A DNA stretch of 64,000 bases, from assembly GCF_014652135.1 (NCBI RefSeq), contig NZ_BMYF01000004.1, positions 1 to 64,000 of the forward strand. The letters run 5' to 3'. The translations under genes were made by a program, and so were the position numbers. Positions within the stretch are counted from its first letter, which is position 1; every line of letters starts with the position of its first letter. Source of the DNA: Mongoliitalea lutea. Lineage in GTDB: Bacteria > Bacteroidota > Bacteroidia > Cytophagales > Cyclobacteriaceae. Positions 9,901 to 16,096 of the stretch are shown here, one piece after another. Below the pieces are notes generated by a model. The model did no database searches and was not told the DNA's origin. It saw only the letters and a program-made list of their open reading frames with translations.

Positions 9901-11286
9901 TTCCTGATAGATTTTTTTCAAATTTGCTTTAGCTATACTGAGTTCAGGAACAGCAATATCCAACAAGGTATTCCCACTACCGAAAAGAGACTCATCTAAT
10001 GCCTGCAACTGAAACCCTTGTATCAGTACCTCATCTTCGAAGGAACTCAAGCGAACAAAGCTACTAGTCACCCGGTGCAAAGAGTCTCCTAAATACAAAT
10101 CCACATCGTACAAATCCAGCGAAGCGTCAGCCGCATAAAAAAACTGCTCTTTCTTCCGTTCTAAATCAGGCCCAACATACACCTGATTCATTTTAAAATC
10201 AACCCGCTCACTGTTGAGTGAGTAGAGATGTCTATTGTAGGTATTGCGTTTGACAAACTTACCTTCGCTAATCTGCAAATCCCGAATATTAATTTCTTCC
10301 AAGATTCCTTCAATCAATTGATACAACTCAAAATCACCCAAATCCAAGCCCTGTCTTTTAGGAGTCGAGTACAATTGAAAAAATGGTTTATTCAAGTTTA
10401 GAAATTCAATATCCACAACTCCCGTATAGAAGAGTTTATTGATATCTGCTCCCTCCAGTTGTAACTGATCCAACTCCAATTGGAAATAGCTATCCAAAGG
10501 TTTGGAAAAGTTGGGGTCAATGTTGATAACGCTTGCCTTGATAAAGGATTGTAAGGAAGAAATATCGATTTTTTGGGATGAAATGGTATGCACACTATCA
10601 GCCAACAATATCTGAAAATCCTCCATAGAGAACTCAAAACCCAGTGCATTGAAAGGAGTCTCCGGTACTCGGTTTTGTAGTAGCTGTACATCTTTCAGAT
10701 AAATGCGAGAGTTTTCTCCTTTGATCGCACGTTGGGAAATAAAGTTGTTGAGAAGAAAATCCGCATCCAATACTTCCAAATTTTTGATTCGAATGTCCTT
10801 AAGAGATGAAGACAAAAAGGATTTTTGGATCTCTTCCTGAAGTAAAACTAAAGGAGAATCTACTGCTTTTTCTTCTTGATTCTGTAAAAACCTAACCCTC
10901 AAATCCGGTTCTAGGAGGCGAATATTGCCAATGATCAACTCCTTACTTCTGAAATGATAATTGAGACCCGTGATTTTTACATAAGGTAGGTCAGCCTGGT
11001 AAAATGGAATTTCTTCGGCAAACTCTAAGGAATCTGTCAATGGCAATAGCTTTAGTTCGCGAAAAGCAAACCCCCTTTGAAGTAAAGAAACCCGAAAACT
11101 TTCGAATTCTATTGCATACTTCCCTTCAGATGCTTCGGTTACCTTTTGCTTCAGGTAATTTCTTAACAGAAAGTCCGAGCTAAGAAACAACACCCCGTGG
11201 AGAAACAACAAAACACCCACTAACCAAGCTAATGGGCGGAGGATTCGCTGATGTCGCAAATAGAATGCTTTCATAGGCTGATTCAC
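6979..11286 (-). CDS. Large membrane-anchored protein of about 175-residue repeats (AsmA/bridge-like)
   Basis: This 1435-residue protein has an N-terminal membrane anchor (about residues 18-40) followed by a predicted all-beta, periplasm-facing body. By eye the body is a tandem array with a period of roughly 170-180 residues. A D-S-(V/L)-H-x-(I/V) motif recurs near residues 230, 401, 574 (DDLH) and 931. A second motif ending K-x-Y-x-x-G or similar recurs near 283, 456, 635, 807 and 983. Internally repeated, N-terminally anchored beta proteins of this sort resemble the AsmA/YhdP/TamB lipid-transfer group, and the C-terminal part (QLGAFDLGSINSIIASNAF) has an AsmA-like flavour. That relationship is inference. 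MKAFYL (residue 5) is an alternative start. It is transcribed alone, downstream of the tRNA-like RNA. Confidence 0.7.
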   Translation of the reverse strand: MNQPMKAFYLRHQRILRPLAWLVGVLLFLHGVLFLSSDFLLRNYLKQKVTEASEGKYAIEFESFRVSLLQRGFAFRELKLLPLTDSLEFAEEIPFYQADLPYVKITGLNYHFRSKELIIGNIRLLEPDLRVRFLQNQEEKAVDSPLVLLQEEIQKSFLSSSLKDIRIKNLEVLDADFLLNNFISQRAIKGENSRIYLKDVQLLQNRVPETPFNALGFEFSMEDFQILLADSVHTISSQKIDISSLQSFIKASVINIDPNFSKPLDSYFQLELDQLQLEGADINKLFYTGVVDIEFLNLNKPFFQLYSTPKRQGLDLGDFELYQLIEGILEEINIRDLQISEGKFVKRNTYNRHLYSLNSERVDFKMNQVYVGPDLERKKEQFFYAADASLDLYDVDLYLGDSLHRVTSSFVRLSSFEDEVLIQGFQLQALDESLFGSGNTLLDIAVPELSIAKANLKKIYQEGVIQVEELIINQPTIVLRDVQGKDNGKEFDIALLYEDFLEGIYIKQLELREGSIVIDNNLRSRQDSLSFGTVNLLLDNFALDATTVASGTKSVFWADDMRLELLDYALKLSDDLHMFSADRVLIDTKLDRVAIRGFRIRPFDQERISSILDRYEQSTTLEIFVPEFTVNGVDISKAYEEGILSIRNIRVPSPTIKIHRYRSQQEDEEEKVKRDILELLISYFQSISIGSLSLERGSLSYENSIRERLRTFSEDNISIAVRNFYIDQNTDLDQISSLFSEEVDLNLNNYVFSVANGKYNIVADRINFNTSTEEIITRNVRLTPSTSTQDKTKISATIPAMSFRGVDLEAFLFDNVLQLQKVRLVDSDVQVLINRDVEVEDTAIGRRARRRDRTLPKTIDRVSIDTVLTERSQFSLSFKEGGSTSNLINTGINLGIYDFELDSLKAKQADIASLFGALSLGMDEFWLNLGDSVHQITFDKVELDTRRDGILVNNFRVIPNSLSGNPGQPVFSGQIPVALLKINSLSELQQSKDLWIKELTLFRPDLEIFTDTVRNIKKPKDREAAEAAVLEVLKVDDFKIEQGTIALMDKYGVKLGRQLKGLDLFYGGFESELSDLGALTTDDLLKEEFSIFLPSYEVIMKDSLNRLRIRGLSIQNNRIGIEGLSMMPTVGRFQYHRMVGTQSDVAELKLEDVEIMYPLWQALISEQALQAEKLSIAQVHAKIFRDKRFPKKEGVVRPMPQALMQAAGIDVRLDTLAIHQAFVGYTEFPEKGMVPGNIHFTDLKATLTPFALSMDSSSFDLEKSDLYAKALLNGVAPIDLQARMRYQFPYPMEVNVQLGAFDLGSINSIIASNAFARVTRGQVNGGNWSFVANDQFATGKMTLLYSDLRVQLLDERTLEPGKGRKKILTFVLNSFAVNSNNPRKLSGRTVRSRIYEERDQEKFIFNYWWRTSLSGVKGSLGLGQPIQPKRKEEDK

Positions 11287-11367
11287 GGGAAATAGCTTCA
11301 GTGTCGAAGTAAAAGTACTATAAAAGCAGGGAATACACTCGAAGCAAGAAGTTAAAATTTTCTAACG

Positions 11368-11408
11368 GAAAAAGGCGACCAACCGTTTACACAGCCAACC
11401 GCCTTTTT
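11368..11408 (-). terminator. Terminator downstream of the tRNA-like RNA
   Basis: AAAAAGGCG pairs with CGCCTTTTT across an interior with two GGTTGG units. Read on the minus strand it ends in a run of five T. It lies about 30 bases beyond the 3' end of the tRNA-like molecule and before the start of the large repeat protein gene, so it would end that RNA. Confidence 0.65.
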
Positions 11409-11438
11409 TATGTAGAAAACCCAAATCTAATCTAATAG

Positions 11439-11574
11439 CTGTAGGAGAAGGACTCGAACCTCCACGGAGTAGTTAGGCCACACTGAGCTCTGTGCGCTTT
11501 ATCCATTCCCAACAATTGTTGGTACCTCCACCCCCGAGACAGGAGGGCATGTCTGCCAGTTTCATCACCCTACA
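11439..11574 (-). tRNA. tRNA-like RNA, class II body, GUC anticodon, giant variable region
   Basis: Read on the minus strand, the ends pair as a 7-bp acceptor stem (TGTAGGG 11574-11568 with TCCTACA 11446-11440; discriminator G at 11439, no encoded CCA). Next come TG, a D-arm 11565-11549 (ATG/CAT stem, loop with GG), an anticodon arm 11547-11531 with loop CTGTCTC, hence anticodon GTC, and a T-arm 11463-11447 with loop TTCGAGT. The D-arm and the following G strongly resemble bacterial tRNA-Leu. The region between anticodon arm and T-arm is 67 nt and itself folds: GGAG/CTCC closing, CCAAC-AATT-GTTGG hairpin, and a GCgCACA/TGTGGC hairpin. A normal class II arm is about 10-24 nt. U at position 37 and G73 are atypical for Leu. 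It could be an unusual tRNA, a tRNA-derived regulator, or a decayed tRNA; the intact arms favour function. Confidence 0.6.
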
Positions 11575-11852
11575 ATAATATACACCTTATGATGAGGAAA
11601 ACGTCTTTCTCTCTCGGACTGTGACAAAATTAATAAAACGATTCATTCATTAAAATTTTTGCAAGTTTTTTTCTTATTTTTTACAGTATTTTAAATTTTA
11701 TAATCAAACGAGAGCAGTTTACAAAATCAACTAGCTGATTTTGCCCAGCTGATTATGAATTTCTTAATTGAAAAAAATTGTTTTTTTTCAAAACTACAAG
11801 CAACCATTGAAGGACTGAATGCATTTTACCAATTAAATAAGCAACCAAACAA
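11575..11852. promoter_or_regulatory. Divergent intergenic region: RNA promoter box and sigma-operon control region
   Basis: On the minus strand a perfect -7 box TAATTTTG (11632-11625) lies about 50 bases before the 5' end of the tRNA-like RNA. For the plus-strand sigma operon there is a near-perfect 20-bp palindrome at 11723-11742 (one mismatched pair). Its half AGCTGATT is repeated in direct orientation at 11747-11754. No TAnnTTTG box was found for the sigma gene, which fits possible autoregulation by an ECF factor with other promoter needs. The rest is very AT-rich without coding potential. Confidence 0.4.
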
Positions 11853-12395
11853 TTGATTCACCAACAAACCATAGCCAAAGCCCGAAAAGGAGATCAGCGA
11901 GCCATGAAAGATATCTTTCATGCTCAAAGCAAAGCTTTATTTATGCTTTGTCTAAGATACATCCCTCATCAGGCAGACGCTGAAGACGTTCTTAGTGCTG
12001 CATTTAGCAAGATATTTGAAAAACTATCAGGCTTTAAAAATCAAGGTGAGGGAAGCTTAGAAGCATGGATGCGTCAGGTTGTGGTAAATGAATGCCTGAT
12101 GTTTTTACGCAAAAAACAAAAAGCTCCAATGATGGTAGAGCCTGATTCAACTATTACAGCCCTGGAAGATAACGCTATTAACCAACTGACCAATCAGGAA
12201 CTATTCCAATTAATCTTACAATTGCCCGAAGGGTATAGAACAGTATTTAACCTTTACGAAATCGAAGGGTACAACCATAAGGAAATATCGGAAAAGCTCA
12301 ACATTAGCGTTGGGACTTCCAAATCTCAATTGAGTAAGGCAAAAGCCTATTTAAAAAATCTTATCATCAAACACGGCTGGTACAATGCATCCTAA
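11853..12395 (+). CDS. RNA polymerase ECF-type sigma factor
   Basis: This 180-residue sigma-70-family protein has region 2 (FHAQSKALFMLCLRYIPHQADAEDVLSAAF, with the DAEDVL core) and region 4 (LPEGYRTVFNLYEIEGYNHKEISEKLNISVGTSKSQLSKAK, a helix-turn-helix for the -35 element). It lacks regions 1 and 3, as ECF factors do. The reading frame opens with TTG; the next in-frame ATG lies inside region 2, so TTG is the likely start. Its last 11 bases overlap the next gene, indicating translational coupling with a putative membrane anti-sigma factor. Confidence 0.9.
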   Translation: MIHQQTIAKARKGDQRAMKDIFHAQSKALFMLCLRYIPHQADAEDVLSAAFSKIFEKLSGFKNQGEGSLEAWMRQVVVNECLMFLRKKQKAPMMVEPDSTITALEDNAINQLTNQELFQLILQLPEGYRTVFNLYEIEGYNHKEISEKLNISVGTSKSQLSKAKAYLKNLIIKHGWYNAS

Positions 12396-13104
12396 TAGAA
12401 AAAATATTGACCAAGAAGCTCAGCTGCCTAAAGGCGTTCTTTTCAATGAAGAAGCTATTTGGAACTCAGTTCAGCTTCCTCAAAAAAAGAAGCCAAAAAC
12501 TTGGCTGCGGGTAGCCGCTGCTAGTATAACCGCATTGTTCATAGGTTGGTGGTTGACACAAGAAAACGCACCAGATTCGTTGGAGACTATCATAGCAGCA
12601 GAAAACGTAACCGAAGAGAAAACAAATTATACAAAATCGGAAGAACTAAGCTTCAAGGAACCGATCCAAGAAAATCAGCTTAGCGAAATAGTGAAATCAC
12701 CATCTATCGTTCAAAACATGCTCCCAAAAGTCTTGGCTAAGGATGATTCGCTAGAAGAAAAACAAAACTCCATTGAAAGCCCATCCTTAACTACAATTGC
12801 AAAAAAGGACACTGTGACTAAAGAATCACAACAGCATCAGTTGGTCGCAGAAACGACCAAACCCAAAGCAAGCGGACCATCTATTGACGAAGTAGTACTA
12901 GAATCATTAAGTCCAGCAGCAAGACGCTTACAAGCCAATCTTCAAGCGCAGCAAAAAGAACTACCAGTCAAAGAAATTGAAATCAGTGAACCATTTCGAC
13001 TACAAGACATTTGGGCTACCAAACCCTACGTCAGCAATAATCAGAGATCCAGAAATGAGTCTTTTATCACAACATTAACCACAAAAACCCATGAGAAAAA
13101 TTAG
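12385..13104 (+). CDS. Single-pass membrane protein, putative anti-sigma factor
   Basis: This 239-residue protein has about 40 cytoplasmic residues, one membrane segment (about 42-58, VAAASITALFIGWWL) and a long, acidic, low-complexity external region rich in Glu, Lys, Ser and Gln. It starts inside the sigma gene (11-base overlap) and ends inside the next gene (14-base overlap). Position and topology suggest it is the anti-sigma partner, but no zinc-binding HxxxCxxC anti-sigma motif is visible and the cytoplasmic part is short. The external region could sense envelope stress or bind the downstream exported protein. The function is inferred from context only. Confidence 0.55.
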   Translation: MHPNRKNIDQEAQLPKGVLFNEEAIWNSVQLPQKKKPKTWLRVAAASITALFIGWWLTQENAPDSLETIIAAENVTEEKTNYTKSEELSFKEPIQENQLSEIVKSPSIVQNMLPKVLAKDDSLEEKQNSIESPSLTTIAKKDTVTKESQQHQLVAETTKPKASGPSIDEVVLESLSPAARRLQANLQAQQKELPVKEIEISEPFRLQDIWATKPYVSNNQRSRNESFITTLTTKTHEKN

Positions 13105-14152
13105 TCTTTTTATTACTCTCGCATTATTTATTTTCTCCTCAAAAGTCCAAGGCCAAAACTTGGTAGAAAAAGATGAATACAAGTTCTTCAATACATCCTA
13201 TGATAAGGAAAACTTTATTTTACGCAGGGTTAATGATACTTTACATGTATACATTCAAGAGGAAAAGAAAATCAGTTTTTTCTGGGCAGATATTAGTTCA
13301 AAAAGAGGATTCCCAAGCTTTGAAAATGACATAGAAAAATTTCTAAAAATCTTAGCTAGTTTAAAATTACCTACAGCTACAGAGTCTTACAATATTCGAT
13401 TCAGCCCGAATTCCAACCAAATTAGCTTTAGCCCATTGGAAGAGGTTAGATTTAGAAAAATGGAAGAAGAAATTTTTCCAACAAAAACTCAAGTAGTCCG
13501 ATTTTCATATGCAGAGGGGATGATGGATGTAGTTATCTACCTCGGAGAAATAGATGAGCTACTTGTTTTGAAAGAGGCTGGGATTTCTGATATGGTTAAA
13601 GAAGTATGGGAAGATAAGGATTGGATTAGTCAATACAAACATAGAAAATTAAACAAGGAATTACATTTACTTTCTGATGGAAGAAAAGAGCTTATCACAT
13701 ATAGCAATTTGGATAGCAAATCTCTATTTATAAATCTAGACTTCAGTGTAGGAGCAAGTATTCTTGGTAATCAACTCCCGATAACATCTGATTGGATGTT
13801 AATTTTTGATAATGGAAAACGGCGAAAATGGACAGGTTTTAAGTCAACATGGGAATTATCTTTTAAAACATATAACTTTTTCCAACCTGACTCTGAAGGC
13901 AGCTTTGATTATCTAAGAGAATCGTTTATCAATGCGGGATATTCAATGAATTTTAATTATGATTGGAGAACTACCATTAAATATGGACGTAAAGTCAATA
14001 ATTCAAGAGAAGACTCTATTTTGGCAGCATACAACAATCGACTTTCATTTGATTATCATCTCAATTCAAGCTTTATTTTTACAATAGACTTTTTCTTTAA
14101 AAATTTCAGGGAACCATGGATTCCATCAGTCGGGATAAACTACGCTTTCTAA
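13091..14152 (+). CDS. Exported protein of unknown function, sigma operon
   Basis: A signal peptide (residues 1-21, ending VQG-Q) is followed by about 330 residues without a recognised family. The C-terminal half is rich in alternating aromatic and polar residues (SFKTYNFF, MNFNYDWRTTIKYG, SFIFTIDFFFKNF) and ends in INYAF, with a terminal Phe, as outer-membrane beta-barrel proteins often do. I infer a surface or outer-membrane location. It overlaps the putative anti-sigma gene by 14 bases, so all three genes are made together. Base composition looks more AT-rich than in the neighbours. Confidence 0.5.
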   Translation: MRKISLFITLALFIFSSKVQGQNLVEKDEYKFFNTSYDKENFILRRVNDTLHVYIQEEKKISFFWADISSKRGFPSFENDIEKFLKILASLKLPTATESYNIRFSPNSNQISFSPLEEVRFRKMEEEIFPTKTQVVRFSYAEGMMDVVIYLGEIDELLVLKEAGISDMVKEVWEDKDWISQYKHRKLNKELHLLSDGRKELITYSNLDSKSLFINLDFSVGASILGNQLPITSDWMLIFDNGKRRKWTGFKSTWELSFKTYNFFQPDSEGSFDYLRESFINAGYSMNFNYDWRTTIKYGRKVNNSREDSILAAYNNRLSFDYHLNSSFIFTIDFFFKNFREPWIPSVGINYAF

Positions 14153-14198
14153 TTCAATCAACTTAAATTAAAAGAACAAAATTTTTACTCGAAACAAA

Positions 14199-14230
14199 AA
14201 AACCTGCCAAAGTAACAATTGGCAGGTTTT
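14199..14230. terminator. Bidirectional terminator between sigma operon and lpdA
   Basis: The 12-bp perfect stem AAAACCTGCCAA / TTGGCAGGTTTT is flanked by A runs on the left and T on the right, so it can end both converging transcripts. Confidence 0.85.
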
Positions 14231-14255
14231 AACTTAGTGCAACTATGTAAGAACA

Positions 14256-15653
14256 TTATATATGCAAAGCACGATTATCCGTCGCAGCTAAACACGCTTC
14301 CTTGAACGCCTCTGTATAGGTCGGATGCGCATGAGACATTCTGGCAATATCCTCAGCTGATGCCCTAAACTCCATCGCAACAACTGCCTCGGCAATCATA
14401 TCTGCTGTTCGTGGTCCAATCATGTGCACGCCTAAGATTTCGTCCGTAGTAGCATCTGCCAATACCTTCACCAAACCATCCGTATCCATAGAAGCTCTTG
14501 CTCTTCCGGAAGCCATAAACGGGAACTTACCAGCTTTGTATTTGATACCTTTCTCTTTCAATTGCTCCTCTGTATAACCAACAGAAGCAACCTCAGGCCA
14601 GGTATAGACTACACCCGGAATCAATAAATAATTGATATGTGGTTTTTGTCCTGCAATCTGCTCTGCAACAAAAACACCTTCTTCCTCGGCTTTGTGCGCA
14701 AGCATAGCGCCTTTCACCACATCACCAATAGCATAAATATTAGGAACATTTGTTCTTAAGTGATCATCCACTTCTACCTGTCCCCTATCGGTCAACTTCA
14801 CACCCGCTGCTTCAGCGTTCAACCCATCCGTATACGGTCTTCTACCAATAGAAACCAATACATAATCCCCTTTGATTTCAACAATCTCACCTTTGGAGTT
14901 TTCTGCCTTCACAGTAACCTCTTCTCCAGTATTTTCTACAGCAGTTACTTTGTGCTTCAGGTAGAAATCAAAGCCCAGTTTCTTCAATGATTTTTGCAAT
15001 TCTTTACCCATGGTTCTATCCATGGAAGGAATTAGTGCGTCCATGTATTCCACTACAGATACCTTTGCTCCCATTCTACCATACACAGAACCCAATTCCA
15101 TACCGATTACCCCGCCACCGATGACAATCAGGTGTTTTGGGATTTCCTTCATTTTCAAAGCTTCGGTTGAAGTGATGATACGCTTTTTATCTAAGTTGAT
15201 AAATGGCAGGGAAGATGGTTTGGAGCCCGTAGCGATGATGATATTTTTCCCTTGAATCTCCGTGCTGCTTCCATCCTCTTTGGTCACTTTTACAGTGTTT
15301 TTATCTACAAAAGAACCCAAACCATGGTGCACATCGATTTTGTTTTTCTTCATCAAAAATTGGATGCCGTCCACATTCTGCTTCACCACATCGTCCTTAC
15401 GGGCTATCATTTGCTCTAGATTGACCTCCAAGTTACTCAAATTGATACCGTGGGTTTTAAAGGTATGTGCAGCATTATGGTAATGCTCGGATGAATCCAA
15501 TAAAGCTTTTGAAGGAATACAGCCTACATTCAGGCAAGTACCTCCTAAGGTATTATATTTTTCAATAATGGCTGTTTTCATGCCCAATTGTGCACCTCTG
15601 ATCGCTGCAACATATCCCCCCGGGCCTGAACCAATAACTATTAAATCGTACAT
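14256..15653 (-). CDS. lpdA: Dihydrolipoyl dehydrogenase (E3)
   Basis: This flavoprotein reoxidises dihydrolipoyl groups of the 2-oxoacid dehydrogenase complexes with NAD. The FAD-binding motif GSGPGGYVAA is at the N-terminus, and the redox-active disulfide is in GGTCLNVGCIPSK. The NAD domain begins at VIGGGVIGMELGSVYGRMG. The C-terminal HAHPTYTE holds the catalytic His-Glu pair. I start at the ATG at 15653 (MYDLIVIGSG); an in-frame upstream extension would only translate repeat sequence. It sits downstream of odhA and odhB on the same strand but is separated from odhB by a 440-bp repeat-rich gap with a pseudogene. Confidence 0.95.
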   Translation of the reverse strand: MYDLIVIGSGPGGYVAAIRGAQLGMKTAIIEKYNTLGGTCLNVGCIPSKALLDSSEHYHNAAHTFKTHGINLSNLEVNLEQMIARKDDVVKQNVDGIQFLMKKNKIDVHHGLGSFVDKNTVKVTKEDGSSTEIQGKNIIIATGSKPSSLPFINLDKKRIITSTEALKMKEIPKHLIVIGGGVIGMELGSVYGRMGAKVSVVEYMDALIPSMDRTMGKELQKSLKKLGFDFYLKHKVTAVENTGEEVTVKAENSKGEIVEIKGDYVLVSIGRRPYTDGLNAEAAGVKLTDRGQVEVDDHLRTNVPNIYAIGDVVKGAMLAHKAEEEGVFVAEQIAGQKPHINYLLIPGVVYTWPEVASVGYTEEQLKEKGIKYKAGKFPFMASGRARASMDTDGLVKVLADATTDEILGVHMIGPRTADMIAEAVVAMEFRASAEDIARMSHAHPTYTEAFKEACLAATDNRALHI

Positions 15654-15663
15654 AATTTTGGGT

Positions 15664-15700
15664 TTGTACCAAGTACAAGGTACCAAGTACCAAGTATTGG
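15664..15700. repeat. Inverted repeat, left copy (ACCAAGTAC type)
   Basis: GTACCAAGTACAAGG followed by two more TACCAAGTA units. The reverse complement of 15981-16017 aligns with it over nearly the whole length. Together the two copies bracket the S23-type pseudogene. Confidence 0.75.
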
Positions 15701-15704
15701 CAGA

Positions 15705-15914
15705 TTAATGTAAATTCAAACTTTTTTTCAGCTTGGCGATCATATTTTGTACATGCTCAAGCTCTTTTTCCAGTCGTTGATAATCCTCTTTTTGAACAAA
15801 ACTCAATCTAGTTGAAATAACAAGTTGAGTGTCTAGCTCAAAAGAGGAACCTAGTGCGATGCCAAGAAAATTATTAAAGTCCTTTGGGGAGTTTCTTCCC
15901 GCACCCTCCGCAAT
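15705..15914 (-). pseudogene. Truncated four-helix-bundle (S23-type) protein gene
   Basis: Reading the minus strand from 15914 gives about 69 codons before TAA at 15707-15705. They begin IAEGAGRNSPKDFNNFLGIA and continue with a GSSFELDTQLVIS-type segment and a helical, Lys/Glu-rich tail. This is the C-terminal part of the S23/four-helix-bundle family (normally about 115-125 residues). A TAG stop sits directly before the first isoleucine, and the upstream bases do not continue the N-terminal helix, so the gene is 5'-truncated and dead. It is bracketed by inverted ACCAAGTAC repeats and lies between lpdA and odhB. Confidence 0.75.
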
Positions 15915-15980
15915 CTAACTTAAATGCTTATTTAAACATTTAAATTCTTACCTCAATTTTTTTTTTCCACTTCCACTGCA

Positions 15981-16017
15981 CCAGTCTTGGTACTTTGTAC
16001 TTAGTACTTGGTACAAC
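15981..16017. repeat. Inverted repeat, right copy (ACCAAGTAC type)
   Basis: CTTGGTACTTTGTACTTAG plus TACTTGGTACAACC. It is the reverse-complement partner of 15664-15700, with a few mismatches, about 280 bases apart. Confidence 0.75.
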
Positions 16018-16021
16018 CCCG

Positions 16022-16092
16022 GTCCTGCTTCTTATTTCTAGAATCTCGCTTCTCGCCTCTCGTTTCTCACCTCTCGCTTCTCGTCTCTCGCT
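16022..16092. repeat. Degenerate 7-mer tandem repeat (CTCGCTT/CTCGCCT)
   Basis: About eight imperfect units of TCTCGCTTCTCGCCTC type run almost up to the odhB stop codon. A related piece in the opposite orientation (GAGAGGCGAGA then CTAGAATCAAGAA) lies at 32551-32575, so this is part of a dispersed family. Confidence 0.7.
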
Positions 16093-16096
16093 TCTC

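Noticed and set aside
11439-11574. tmRNA interpretation of the tRNA-like gene
   Set aside because: A true D-arm and anticodon arm are present, the acceptor lacks the tmRNA G-U pattern, and there is no tag reading frame or pseudoknot array between the halves.
11853-14152. FecI/FecR-type regulation of the SusCD operon
   Set aside because: The SusC lacks an N-terminal signalling (STN) domain and is over 9 kb away; the middle gene has no FecR domain.
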